DNA of 58,403 bases from JAUVUV01 sp964548275 (GTDB lineage: Bacteria > Gemmatimonadota > Glassbacteria > GWA2-58-10). The stretch's first letter is position 1; each line of letters begins with the position of its first letter. Below, piece by piece: positions 23,823 through 31,958 of this stretch. Location of the stretch: assembly GCA_964548275.1 (NCBI GenBank), contig CAZJQI010000028.1:1-58403 (forward strand), in the 5' to 3' direction. Both the position numbers and the translations under genes were made by a program. Under the pieces are notes generated by a model. It saw only the letters and a list, made by a program, of their open reading frames with translations, ran no database searches and was not told the DNA's origin.

Positions 23823-25112
23823 TCAAAACGGCATGGGCCTTTTTTCGAACCCGGCAACCACCTCTCGCCCGATCAGCCGCGACTGGTCGATCCCCCTGGC
23901 CCTGGCGCGGGTTACCAGGTCCTCGATTTTACCCCTGCAGGCGAACGGGTTGTGGTATGCTTCGAGAATCTCTTCCGGGTGGATGTTATCCACAACCCCG
24001 GCCGCAAGCTCAATGGCATTGAAACTTTTGGCAAGAGCGGCTTCCACCGGCATTTTTTCAGGGTTGATATCAATCCCGATAAAACCGGTGTAGCCGTAAA
24101 GGCGAAGGACAAAGACAAGTGCTTCGAGAGTCTCCGGAGCGACCACTCCAGGGTTGAGATCCTGGTCGAAATTTCCCAGGGGCTGAGCGTTCCAGTGGGT
24201 GTGGGCCAGGCGTGCCTCCCTCATAACAGCGCTGTAAGAGAAAGCCACATCCTCGAAACCCATCCGCACGTGGCCGATCTCGGGGTTCAAGCCCACCAGG
24301 CAGTGCCCCTTATCGAGCAGTTTCCTGTTCTGAGTGTTTTTCAGACGGGCCTCCACGTTACGTGCCATGGTCATTCCGTCCGCGGTGTTGCGCCAGATAT
24401 TGTTGATCGCCGGCTCATATGGCTTGGGCTCGATCACCACCCGCACCCCCGGAACCTCGTCCATGGCCTCTGCCAGGGAAGCCTCGAATCTGTCCCACAT
24501 GTCGTAAAAGTCTGTGCCGAGAGAATAGGTATAGCCGTCAATTCCCGGCCAGCAGATACCGATTGCAGGATATCCCTGTTTCTCGGAGATTTTTTTAGTC
24601 AGTTTCAACTGTTCCACTGTGTGTGCCGTGTATTTGTCTCTCACCTCTTTGACCGGACTGGAGGTTGTCCCGAACTGGGCGTCCACTGCGCGAAAATCAC
24701 CACCGATACCAGCCACGACTGAGATTATTATGCCGGTTTGCTGGTGAAGTTTTTCGAACTGGCTGAGATTTTCCTCGTTGATTTCCCAGGGTTCGTGCGC
24801 CTCCACAGCTTTCAGGCCGAAACGGGAAAGCTCTGCAGCGATCTCCAGCCTTTTTTCCAGTGCCATCCGATCCTTGTACGAGCCGTGGAACCGCGAGCCG
24901 AACTCGCCGAAAAACCAGATACCCGCCGAATAGCGAGGCTTCCAGCTCTTGCGCAAGGCTTGGATTCTCTGCTCGGGGCTCAGGCGAAGGGCCTGCGCGC
25001 GGATATCGATCAAAGTGGTTCCCGGCACGGCCTGCCCGGCTGTTTCCAATACATCTTCGCCAAAAGGAAGCTCCAGGCCGTAATTTTTGAACTTGTCATA
25101 GTTAAACATCAT
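23823..25112 (-). CDS. Xylose-isomerase-family sugar isomerase
   Basis: A 429-aa TIM-barrel aldose-ketose isomerase. It aligns with class I/II xylose isomerases by EPKPYEP (Glu228), NPEIGH (Glu278, His281) and FDQDLN (Asp316, Asp318), the two metal sites. The usual HIDLN segment reads HTHWN here, so the expected metal-bridging Asp is His306, which suggests a different sugar or metal. The start is taken as the first of two adjacent ATGs (25112/25109) just behind GGGGG. It lies between a phosphoesterase gene upstream and the FGGY kinase downstream on one strand. Confidence 0.85.
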   Translation of the reverse strand: MMFNYDKFKNYGLELPFGEDVLETAGQAVPGTTLIDIRAQALRLSPEQRIQALRKSWKPRYSAGIWFFGEFGSRFHGSYKDRMALEKRLEIAAELSRFGLKAVEAHEPWEINEENLSQFEKLHQQTGIIISVVAGIGGDFRAVDAQFGTTSSPVKEVRDKYTAHTVEQLKLTKKISEKQGYPAIGICWPGIDGYTYSLGTDFYDMWDRFEASLAEAMDEVPGVRVVIEPKPYEPAINNIWRNTADGMTMARNVEARLKNTQNRKLLDKGHCLVGLNPEIGHVRMGFEDVAFSYSAVMREARLAHTHWNAQPLGNFDQDLNPGVVAPETLEALVFVLRLYGYTGFIGIDINPEKMPVEAALAKSFNAIELAAGVVDNIHPEEILEAYHNPFACRGKIEDLVTRARARGIDQSRLIGREVVAGFEKRPMPF

Positions 25113-25218
25113 TTCCCCCGTTTTTGGATAGTAACAGAGATTTTCCCTGATGCTGTAAAAAATCTTTTTGATGAGGAAAATCTGTTGATTAAAGGCGATT
25201 GAAGGGTTTTTCCTCGCC

Positions 25219-26901
25219 TTATCGCTGGAAAACGATTTCCAGCCTGGGCCGCATTGTCGGTATTTTGTACTCGCTTGAGCGGAACGAGATGTTGTATTCA
25301 TCGAAAAGGGGCGAAATAACCCAGCCGTGGTTTGACTCCGGCTCTTCGATCCACTTTGCAACCTCGGCGGCGAACCCGGTCAGATCAAGAGTCAGGGGCA
25401 CCTCGGGCCGGATTTCCTGCATGCCTGAGGGAACGGGCCATTCGCCCTCGAGGCGGGCTTTTGCAGCCTTTTTCGCCGAATGCCATCCCGGCAGATACGG
25501 GCGCTGGTTGTAATTCATATCCTCGCTCCACGACTCGCCGACAACTCCAACCCGGTAGAGATCGTCTCCGTCCGCTGGTGAGACAGAATTCTGGCGGCTG
25601 CAGAAAAGTGTGAGTCTAACTTCTTTCACCTTTCTCCCGGTGTTAATCGGGGAGAGCTCGAAAGCGATATAGAATTCCGAGAACTCCTCGCTGCCGGCCT
25701 CACCGTGAATCCAGCACTCGAGATCGCTGTCCTCGGCGCTCACCTCCGGCGAATGAGCGCGGACGGTTACATCCCGGCAGCCGGTGTAACCGGCAAGGCC
25801 CTGGCTCAGCCGCACCGTACCTGGTCGGGGCTCCTCCTCGGTTACGTACAGAGTAGCGCGTTCGAACCCTGCGGATGCCTGCCCGGTGTTGTCCAGGGCC
25901 CTGGCCCAGAGCATGTGGTGACCAGGGCTCAGATCTGCAGGGTCAAGCCGCAATTGCCAGCGTTCCGTGCCTTGTACATCACTCCAGGGGCCGTAATCGA
26001 TCCGCCACTGGACAAGAGCTACTCCGCTGTCATCCTGCGCTGTGCCTATTAAAGTCAGGGGCCGATCGATCACGAAATAGCCGGAGGTGTCGACCAGACT
26101 GACACTTGGCGGATTATCCGGCGGAGAGATGGTTTTCAGCTCGGAAAAGGAAAATTCCTCGATTCTTACCAGCTCATTAGCATTCAGGGTGATCTCGTAG
26201 AAATGTCCGTCTTTCGTGGTGTCCATCGAGCAGTTATCGAGAGTTTCCGAGAGAATGGAGCCCACGGTTTCGCTGCTTCGCCTGTGAGTGTGGCCGCTCA
26301 GGGCGACAATGACATCTTCCGATCTGGTCTCGAGAATCGGCCAGGAACCGCTGTCCGGTGCCCCGGAGCTTTGAGGAGGATAGTGCTGGCAGAACACGAT
26401 CGGAGTTCCCTGCGGGATGGAGTCAAGAGCAGCCTGGAGCCAGCCCAGGGGGGCATCCCTGTCCTGGCTCCAGTTCATGATAAAATGGTAGCCTCCGTAC
26501 TCGAATCTGTAGTAGGGCGACCCGAATACCGAGGTCCACCACTCGGTGTTGCGTGCGTAGTTGTCATCGTGGTTGCCTGGAAGAAAGTAAACCGGCGGCC
26601 AACTCCGCTCGGCAATTTCTTTCGCCGGCTCGATAAATTCAGGCGCATGTCCGACCAGATCACCGAGAACCACTACCAGCTCGATTTCCCTGCCCCTGAT
26701 TGTGTATAGGAAATCCCGCCAGCGAGCCAGGTCACTATCAGCGGCAATGTGGGTGTCGGTAAGTGCCAGGAATCGAAGGCTTTTCGCCTTTTCCGGGCTA
26801 TTGCAGGCGAAAATGATAAGCCCGGATGCTAATATTAAAAACAGCGATAACTGTAGTATCAGCATCCTAAAAGAAGTGGTTCGAAGGGAATTTCCAGCCA
26901 T
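25219..26901 (-). CDS. Secreted calcineurin-like metallophosphoesterase with CBM96/DNRLRE-like tail
   Basis: A 560-aa exported protein; the N-terminal hydrophobic segment ends at LIIFAC, a probable lipobox. Residues about 45-240 carry the metallophosphoesterase motifs ALTDTHI, VLGDLVG, LPGNHDD, FCQHYPP and SGHTHRR. A middle Ig/fibronectin-like region (PPSVSLVDTSGYF...) is followed by a C-terminal beta domain (CRDVTVRAHSPE ... WSEDMNYNQRPYLP) like DNRLRE/CBM96 modules that bind uronic-acid polymers. The ATG at 26901 is preferred over a GTG at 26919 because AGGG lies correctly placed before it. It heads the run to the isomerase and kinase genes. Confidence 0.82.
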   Translation of the reverse strand: MAGNSLRTTSFRMLILQLSLFLILASGLIIFACNSPEKAKSLRFLALTDTHIAADSDLARWRDFLYTIRGREIELVVVLGDLVGHAPEFIEPAKEIAERSWPPVYFLPGNHDDNYARNTEWWTSVFGSPYYRFEYGGYHFIMNWSQDRDAPLGWLQAALDSIPQGTPIVFCQHYPPQSSGAPDSGSWPILETRSEDVIVALSGHTHRRSSETVGSILSETLDNCSMDTTKDGHFYEITLNANELVRIEEFSFSELKTISPPDNPPSVSLVDTSGYFVIDRPLTLIGTAQDDSGVALVQWRIDYGPWSDVQGTERWQLRLDPADLSPGHHMLWARALDNTGQASAGFERATLYVTEEEPRPGTVRLSQGLAGYTGCRDVTVRAHSPEVSAEDSDLECWIHGEAGSEEFSEFYIAFELSPINTGRKVKEVRLTLFCSRQNSVSPADGDDLYRVGVVGESWSEDMNYNQRPYLPGWHSAKKAAKARLEGEWPVPSGMQEIRPEVPLTLDLTGFAAEVAKWIEEPESNHGWVISPLFDEYNISFRSSEYKIPTMRPRLEIVFQR

Positions 26902-27160
26902 TATTTGCCCTTTTCTCACCAGTGAATAGGCCGTGCGCTTTGGATAGAGTACTGTGATTAACTAACAATAAAATCCGGGTTGGTTTTGTGCAATGGATAA
27001 TCAATGATGTTGATAGTCATTGGCTGTTCAATAGTTGAGGAATTTCCTCCGATTTTTGATAAAACCCCGGATGTGGTTAATGGACTCGGGCAAGAAAAAA
27101 ATAATTTTTCCCTAAAGAACTCTTGAAATTTACCGAAAATTATATTACAATTCCTATAGA

Positions 27161-27179
27161 TCCTACTAATATAATAGGA
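27161..27179. promoter_or_regulatory. Putative Rrf2 operator O1 overlapping -10
   Basis: TCCTACTAATATAATAGGA is a TCCTA-N9-TAGGA palindrome ending 10 bases before the regulator start codon. It contains TATAAT at 27170-27175, with a possible TTACAA -35 at 27145. Outer ATTCCTA and TAGGGAAT half-sites flank it. The same 19-bp pattern recurs before the transporter gene, implying autoregulation. Confidence 0.7.
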
Positions 27180-27189
27180 TTTAGGGAAT

Positions 27190-27642
27190 ATGAAAGTATC
27201 GAAAAAGGGCATATACGCTCTCAGAGTATTGAGACATCTTGCCGAGAATTACGGCCGGAAACCTTTGTCAGTCGCCTATCTGGCCGGGCTCGAGGGTATT
27301 CCGGCAAAGTACCTCGAACAGGTACTCTCAACTCTCCGGAAAAGTGGAATTCTGGTTAGTGAGAGAGGCAAAGAGGGTGGATATGTGCTGCGGATTCCTC
27401 CGGAGGAGATGACTCTGGGTGATATTCTCCGCGCTATCGAGGGGCCTTTGGCGCCTATCCCATGCGCCAGCCGGACCATGCCCCACGCCGATCCGGACTG
27501 CCCGTACCCGTATGATACCTGCTGGCTGCGGCAATTAATGCTCCGTGTGCGCGACAATATTTCCGAGATTCTTGACAGCGAAACACTGGCTGAAATGGCT
27601 GCTGATGCCAGGAAAGCAGAGCAGAAGCAACAGGGTGGATAA
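27190..27642 (+). CDS. Rrf2-family transcriptional regulator, probable Fe-S or sulfur sensor
   Basis: A 150-aa winged-helix repressor. The helix-turn-helix spans MKVSKKGIYALRVLRHLAEN to YLEQVLSTLRKSG, with the wing SERGKEGGYVLR typical of the family. Three cysteines in the effector region (C-x11-C-x6-C, in IPCASRTMPH...PDCPYPYDTCW) are placed as in cluster-binding members such as IscR/NsrR, though the spacing is not identical. It is followed by a TSUP-type exporter, a pairing typical of CymR-like control of sulfur metabolism. Matching operators precede both genes. Confidence 0.9.
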   Translation: MKVSKKGIYALRVLRHLAENYGRKPLSVAYLAGLEGIPAKYLEQVLSTLRKSGILVSERGKEGGYVLRIPPEEMTLGDILRAIEGPLAPIPCASRTMPHADPDCPYPYDTCWLRQLMLRVRDNISEILDSETLAEMAADARKAEQKQQGG

Positions 27643-27710
27643 ACACTGAAAACCGGCCAAACGGCCAAATGAGAAGGCCCCGAAGGAGGGGTATAATTTT
27701 ATAACTAATA

Positions 27711-27729
27711 TCCTACATATAATATAGGA
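27711..27729. promoter_or_regulatory. Putative Rrf2 operator O2 upstream of the TSUP transporter
   Basis: TCCTACATATAATATAGGA has the same TCCTA-N9-TAGGA form as O1 and also encloses a TATAAT (27718-27723). It lies 61 bases before the transporter start. Repressor binding would block the polymerase directly. Confidence 0.7.
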
Positions 27730-27790
27730 ATTAAGGTATTACAATTGTCGATTATTTTGAACAAGTGACTTTTCAACACTGGAGTCTGGT

Positions 27791-28660
27791 ATGATCGAAC
27801 GCCGAATTCTCAGGGCACTATGGGTTGGCTCCATACTCGTGATAGCTGCGATGTTATTCATAGCGACCTTTTACAGGGAACTGCTGTTTGATATCAATCT
27901 TTCAGCCGGGACTGTCGTGTTTTTTTCACTGGCGGCTATGGCGTTTTTCGCCGAATACGTGGATGCCTCCCTGGGCATGGGCTACGGTACCACCTTGACA
28001 CCCGTTCTTTTACTTCTCGGGTATGAACCTTTGGAGATCGTGCCTGCATTACTTTTTTCGCAGTTTTTATCGGGTATATTGGCGGGGTTCCTGCATCATA
28101 AATTCGGAAACGTTGATTTCAGGAAAGGAACCCGGAGTAGAAAAATTACTTTAGCCTTGTTTTCCTGCGCGATTTTTGGAACAGTAGGCGCGGTGATACT
28201 GGCAGTCAGCCTGCCCAAAGAGATCGTGAAATGCTATATCGGAGCGATGATTTTCGCCATGGGCATCTTAATGCTTTTCAGCTCTTCTTCCAGGATAAGG
28301 TTTTCGTGGCCCAGGATCACTTTTATCGGCGCGCTTGCCGCATTCAACAAGGGGATTTCCGGGGGAGGCTACGGCCCTCTGGTCACCGGAGGGCAGATAA
28401 TGTCCGGGGTACCGGAGAAAAATGCTGTCAGTATTACTTCACTGGTTGAAGGTCTGGTTTGCCTGGTGGGATTTATCCTTTACCAGATTGCTCACGGCGA
28501 AATGAACGTGATGATGACTGTCGCTCTTGTAAGTGGAGCGATCCTTTCGACACCTGCGGCGACAAGGACAGTCAGAGTTCTGCCCGACAAAATTCTTCGA
28601 CGGGCGGTGGCCTACGCAACACTTATCCTCGGTACACTCATCCTTATCAAGCTGATATAA
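27791..28660 (+). CDS. TSUP (TauE/SafE) family anion transporter
   Basis: A 289-aa inner-membrane protein with about eight transmembrane helices. The paired family motifs appear as EYVDASLGMGYGTTLTPVLL in the first half and NKGISGGGYGPLVTGGQI in the second. TSUP proteins export sulfite, sulfoacetate or similar small anions, or import sulfur species. GGAG precedes the ATG. The upstream Rrf2 gene and shared operator suggest control by sulfur or iron-sulfur status. The reading frame closes just before the assembly gap. Confidence 0.9.
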   Translation: MIERRILRALWVGSILVIAAMLFIATFYRELLFDINLSAGTVVFFSLAAMAFFAEYVDASLGMGYGTTLTPVLLLLGYEPLEIVPALLFSQFLSGILAGFLHHKFGNVDFRKGTRSRKITLALFSCAIFGTVGAVILAVSLPKEIVKCYIGAMIFAMGILMLFSSSSRIRFSWPRITFIGALAAFNKGISGGGYGPLVTGGQIMSGVPEKNAVSITSLVEGLVCLVGFILYQIAHGEMNVMMTVALVSGAILSTPAATRTVRVLPDKILRRAVAYATLILGTLILIKLI

Positions 28661-28862
28661 GGGTCGACAAGGCGAACAGTGGGTTAAGGTATTCTTTCTT
28701 CTACAGCNNNNNNNNNNNNNNNNNNNNNNNNNNNNNNNNNNNNNNNNNNNNNNNNNNNNNNNNNNNNNNNNNNNNNNNNNNNNNNNNNNNNNNNNNNNNN
28801 NNNNNNNTGATATAAGGGTCGACAAGGCGAACAGTGGGTTAAGGTATTCTTTCTTCTACAGC
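28653..28862. other. 100-N scaffold gap flanked by an exact 55-bp duplication
   Basis: Bases 28653-28707 and 28808-28862 are identical over 55 nt, with exactly 100 Ns between. A 55-nt overlap is what adjoining contigs share in a de Bruijn assembly with k=55, so the gap is most likely false and the real sequence is continuous with one copy. The stops of the transporter (28658-28660) and of the convergent FG-GAP gene (28856-28858) would then be about 40 bp apart. Confidence 0.9.
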
Positions 28863-29545
28863 CAGATATTGCTGCGAACCAGATCAATATCGCCGTCGGA
28901 GTCGAGATCCGCCGCGGCAAGTCCCGAATGCACCGAGTCGCCGATCCGTTTTATTTGCCAGGGATTTCTCGGATAGTCGGCAATCCTGTACCAGCGAAGG
29001 TCCTTGGCCGCCGAGCGGGTAACTCCTTCCATCTCCCCTGCCATCGTGACCACCTCCGGCCGGTTGTCTCCGTCCAGGTCGGCTGCAATTATGTCGTGCA
29101 CCGAATGAAGCTTGGGGTCGGAAACATGCTCCTGCCATAGGCCGGCATTTTTATTTCCCGGATTCTCGTACCAGGTTCCTCCGGCCACCATGTCCAGCCA
29201 GCCGTCCCTGTCCACATCGAGCATCAGCCCTCCGACATCCGAGGGCGACCGTTCGCCGATTACATGCCTGTGCCAGGAGCCTGGCGGGCTGTATTCGTAC
29301 CAAAGAATCACCCCGTTACGTCGGCCCAGCACGAAATCGATATCCCCGTCCCGGTCCACATCAGCCAGAGAGGTCTGGCCCCAGGCATCACCTTCCAGTT
29401 TCTGCTGGATGAAATGATGGCGGAAGCGAAAGCTCTCCGAGCGGCTTTGCCTGGTTTCGGGCGGCGATTCAGCGCAGAACCAGCCGAATGCTGCAAGTAA
29501 GAGTAATAATAAGTACCTGATAATCAATCCTCTTTCGTGTTTCAT
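28856..29545 (-). CDS. Secreted FG-GAP/VCBS repeat protein, probably C-terminally truncated
   Basis: A 229-aa protein with an N-terminal hydrophobic signal (GLIIRYLLLLLLAAFGWFCA). Repeats of the FG-GAP/VCBS type follow, each with a calcium loop: LADVDRDGDIDFV, LDVDRDGWLDMVAGG, AADLDGDNRPEVV and AADLDSDGDIDLV. These form beta-propeller blades on cell-surface or secreted proteins. The frame ends abruptly after SNIWL; in homologues this is followed by an EN and a further blade, so a native stop mutation or the adjacent assembly junction may have shortened it. It lies at the 3' end of the GWxTD gene cluster, same strand. Confidence 0.75.
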   Translation of the reverse strand: MKHERGLIIRYLLLLLLAAFGWFCAESPPETRQSRSESFRFRHHFIQQKLEGDAWGQTSLADVDRDGDIDFVLGRRNGVILWYEYSPPGSWHRHVIGERSPSDVGGLMLDVDRDGWLDMVAGGTWYENPGNKNAGLWQEHVSDPKLHSVHDIIAADLDGDNRPEVVTMAGEMEGVTRSAAKDLRWYRIADYPRNPWQIKRIGDSVHSGLAAADLDSDGDIDLVRSNIWL

Positions 29546-29624
29546 CTGGTTTATTCTTCCATAGGAACGTTCTCGAAACAGCGCAAGAAACCGGCTTGCG
29601 GCAATTATGGTCTTCCAGGAGCAA

Positions 29625-31022
29625 TCAATTATCTCTATTTAACTCTTTTGTTGCGAGATTGAAATACCAGGTGACTTCTTTTTCTTGGTTGTTGCTGTTG
29701 TCGGTCACATGGAGAAACAGGCGGTAGTGGCCGGGCACGAGCTCTGTGGTATCGATAATAAAATGTTCGGCCACAGGGCCGCTCGGCTCCAGGGACTGCC
29801 GGTCAAAGGCGAGGGTGAGGCTGTTCAAAAGGTTTCCATTCCAGGAAATAAGTTCCTCAATGTTTCCGCTGAAACTCGATGCCTGATCCATTTCCTTATA
29901 TTTGACCAGGCTCACCGTGACCTGTTCGCGGAAAGAACGTTTACCTCCCGGGTCTTTCCCCAAGCCGTAAATCTCGAAAAAAACCATGATTGTCTCGCCT
30001 GAGGTAAATATAAGTGACGGCCTGGGCAGAATCTCCACCCCCCCACGGCTGTGGGCCTGATCTCCTGGTGATGGTGGAGTGCCGAGAATGATACCGCTCA
30101 GGCAAAGCTCGTTTTTCGGGTATGACTTAAGCCGGATAAGGTTCCTTTCTACGGCACGATGTCCCGGAATATCCATGCGCAGGGCGTAATAGAATTTTCC
30201 AGAGTCCGAGAACACCTTGTGCATTGCAAACCAGAGCGTGTCCTTATCTGCGGTAATCTTTCTCGAAGTGGTGCTGTCCCGGGCCAGTTCCACCCAACTG
30301 CTGTCGTAGAAGGTAAAGGCCGCCTCGGGGCCTTTCTCCTGAGGTGCGGCCTCAACCGGCGCTGACTGATAGAACTCTACCTCCACTCGTCCGTCGGTAG
30401 CGCGGAAATCAGCTCCGTAGTAATCATGGTGGAATGCGGGAAGAGGATCAGTGAAAACGCCGGCCTGCATCTGGCTTTTGATCCAGGCCATTCCACCTGG
30501 AACGCTGAGCAAACCTTTATCCAGCAATTGAATGTAATAGTTAACAAGTCTCTCGTTCTGGAATGAGATCGGGTCCGGGTCGCGGACTTTCCAGAAGATA
30601 CGGAAAAATTCCGCTCGCTCGGCGGGGTCTGCAAGTTCATCCCATTTGACTCTTTCCCACGGCGTAAAAATAAGTTCCGCTTCCTGGAAAATCCTGGTGA
30701 AATCATCTTCTTTTCCCGCTTCACCCAGCGCTGTGGCATAGCTCCTTTCGAACCCGAGGGTGTCGCCTGCGGCCAGCAGACGGCAGGCCTGGAGCAGAAT
30801 CAGATCCGAGGGCTTGTCAGAGTCGGTTGTTTCCCGAGCTTCCGGCGCTTTCCATTCCGGGTAATAAGGCGCGTTGATAATGTCCGGTACCTCGAGCTCT
30901 CTTCTAACCTGGCCGTGCAAAGGGAAAAAAACGGCCGATAGAGTCAGGAGCGTATAAGATACAAGCAAAAAAGATATCGGCTTGTAACGCCAAAGGTATT
31001 TAACTTGAAATATTCGCCGCAT
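29625..31022 (-). CDS. GWxTD-type domain protein, shortened paralogue
   Basis: A 465-aa protein with an N-terminal membrane/signal segment (SFLLVSYTLLTLSAVFF). It shares with the two larger proteins at 32-36 kb the block ERAEFFRIFWKVRDPDPISFQNERL, the VEVEFYQSAPVE segment, the R-GGVEILPRPSL region and the C-terminal EHFIIDT-ELVPGHYRL beta domain. It lacks both their N-terminal TPR region and the conserved RGLLYIRHGPPD segment, implying an internal deletion. The function of this family is unknown; members are thought to be secreted or periplasmic. Confidence 0.75.
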   Translation of the reverse strand: MRRIFQVKYLWRYKPISFLLVSYTLLTLSAVFFPLHGQVRRELEVPDIINAPYYPEWKAPEARETTDSDKPSDLILLQACRLLAAGDTLGFERSYATALGEAGKEDDFTRIFQEAELIFTPWERVKWDELADPAERAEFFRIFWKVRDPDPISFQNERLVNYYIQLLDKGLLSVPGGMAWIKSQMQAGVFTDPLPAFHHDYYGADFRATDGRVEVEFYQSAPVEAAPQEKGPEAAFTFYDSSWVELARDSTTSRKITADKDTLWFAMHKVFSDSGKFYYALRMDIPGHRAVERNLIRLKSYPKNELCLSGIILGTPPSPGDQAHSRGGVEILPRPSLIFTSGETIMVFFEIYGLGKDPGGKRSFREQVTVSLVKYKEMDQASSFSGNIEELISWNGNLLNSLTLAFDRQSLEPSGPVAEHFIIDTTELVPGHYRLFLHVTDNSNNQEKEVTWYFNLATKELNRDN

Positions 31023-31539
31023 TTAACTGCTTGGAAAAAGTGATAAAATGCAACAATGTTTTGACCTGTTAATCATAAATCTTGAAATCGTTTTTGTAAA
31101 TAGTGCTTTAAAGTACCGATACGAGACCTTGGAGAGCTTAAACCTGAATTATTCATAAATTGCCACAAGCCTTAACAGTGTCCTTTCTACTGGAGTATCA
31201 CGTTTAGATAACTGGAATTATTCAATCAAGCATAATTCCAAGCCTGTTCGGGCGACCGATCGGTCGCCCGAACAGGGCGAGGCATGCCTTTCGTGCTCAG
31301 GGCACACCCTGAGCACGAGGCGACCTCCAAAACCAGCGAAGTAATAGAGACAGATTCGGAATTAACTTTTGTTTCTTTTGGTTACAAAAGAAATGGTTTT
31401 GCTTCTTTTGCCACCAAAAGAAGAATAATAACTTATCTAAATCGATTTATTCTGTTTTCATTAGGAAGGTCGCAACTGAGTGGATAAGGGAAACGCGTGA
31501 AGGTTACCGGAAAGATTGCCAAAAAACATAAAACCAGGA
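31023..31539. other. Non-coding spacer with hairpin cluster
   Basis: A 517-bp region with no credible gene. A short open frame on the plus strand (31284-31487) runs over hairpin repeats and is taken as spurious. The left part has an AATTATTCATAAATT sequence like the ends of the modular palindromic repeat. The remainder holds the hairpins listed separately. Confidence 0.6.
31213..31423. repeat. Cluster of five hairpins including a 34-bp perfect palindrome
   Basis: In order: TGGAATTAT/ATAATTCCA (31213-31240); a loop-free 34-bp palindrome with arm CCTGTTCGGGCGACCGA (31243-31276); a 12-bp stem TCGTGCTCAGGG/CCCTGAGCACGA with loop CACA (31291-31318); TTTCTTTTG-gtta-CAAAAGAAA (31372-31393, written as arms and loop); and CTTCTTTTG/CAAAAGAAG (31402-31423). 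The last pair resembles the hairpin at 51460-51481. Such stacking suggests accreted mobile palindromes. Confidence 0.75.
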
Positions 31540-31809
31540 TCATCTGGCCTTGACAATCGAAAAATTGGCATCGCGGGTAACTTTCTCCCCTGTTGCGTTA
31601 TCGGTTACTGTAATGTTCAGGTCATATTTTCCGGGAGGCGATTCTATGATGTCGATTGAAATATATTCCTGCTGGACAGCTTGAGAGCAAGAATAATCAG
31701 GCAACCTGAGCGATTCATTATTTATTCTCCACCGTGCTTTGATAAGACTTGATTCGCATTCATTTTTCAAGCTCAAAAATGCAGGAGGCCCATTTAATGC
31801 TGCCGTCAC
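31540..31809 (-). pseudogene. Fragment of a GWxTD-family C-terminal domain
   Basis: An 89-codon frame opening at GTG 31809 with a stop only 18 bases further upstream. The final 45 residues, with ISIDIIESPPGKYDLNITVTD, line up with the C-terminal strands HFIIDTTELVPGHYRLFLHV of the neighbouring GWxTD proteins, including position and spacing. No other part of the family is present in 31810-31958. It is best read as the relic of a fourth paralogue, though a small independent protein cannot be excluded. Confidence 0.5.
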
Positions 31810-31958
31810 TGTTATCCCGAACCTTTATGAGATTATGCCAGAATACACCGTGCTGTGCACGGGGATGAATGGCTCATTTTCAGGTGGTTTGGGGGATTAA
31901 CTCCTCCAAATATTATTAAAATTTTCTTTTTGATACCCCGCCTTGTAGGCGATGAGCT

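Noticed and set aside
28439..28920. Open frames running across the N block
   Set aside because: They exist only because Ns are read as sense codons and because of the duplicated flank.
31143..31165. Possible fifth copy of the modular palindromic repeat, from CCTGAATTATTCATAAATT
   Set aside because: Only the end-like sequence matches; the conserved flanks and GGGGGCGGCGG stem are absent.
31284..31487. 67-codon open frame over the hairpin cluster
   Set aside because: The translation is made of the palindromes themselves and lacks any ribosome site or family resemblance.
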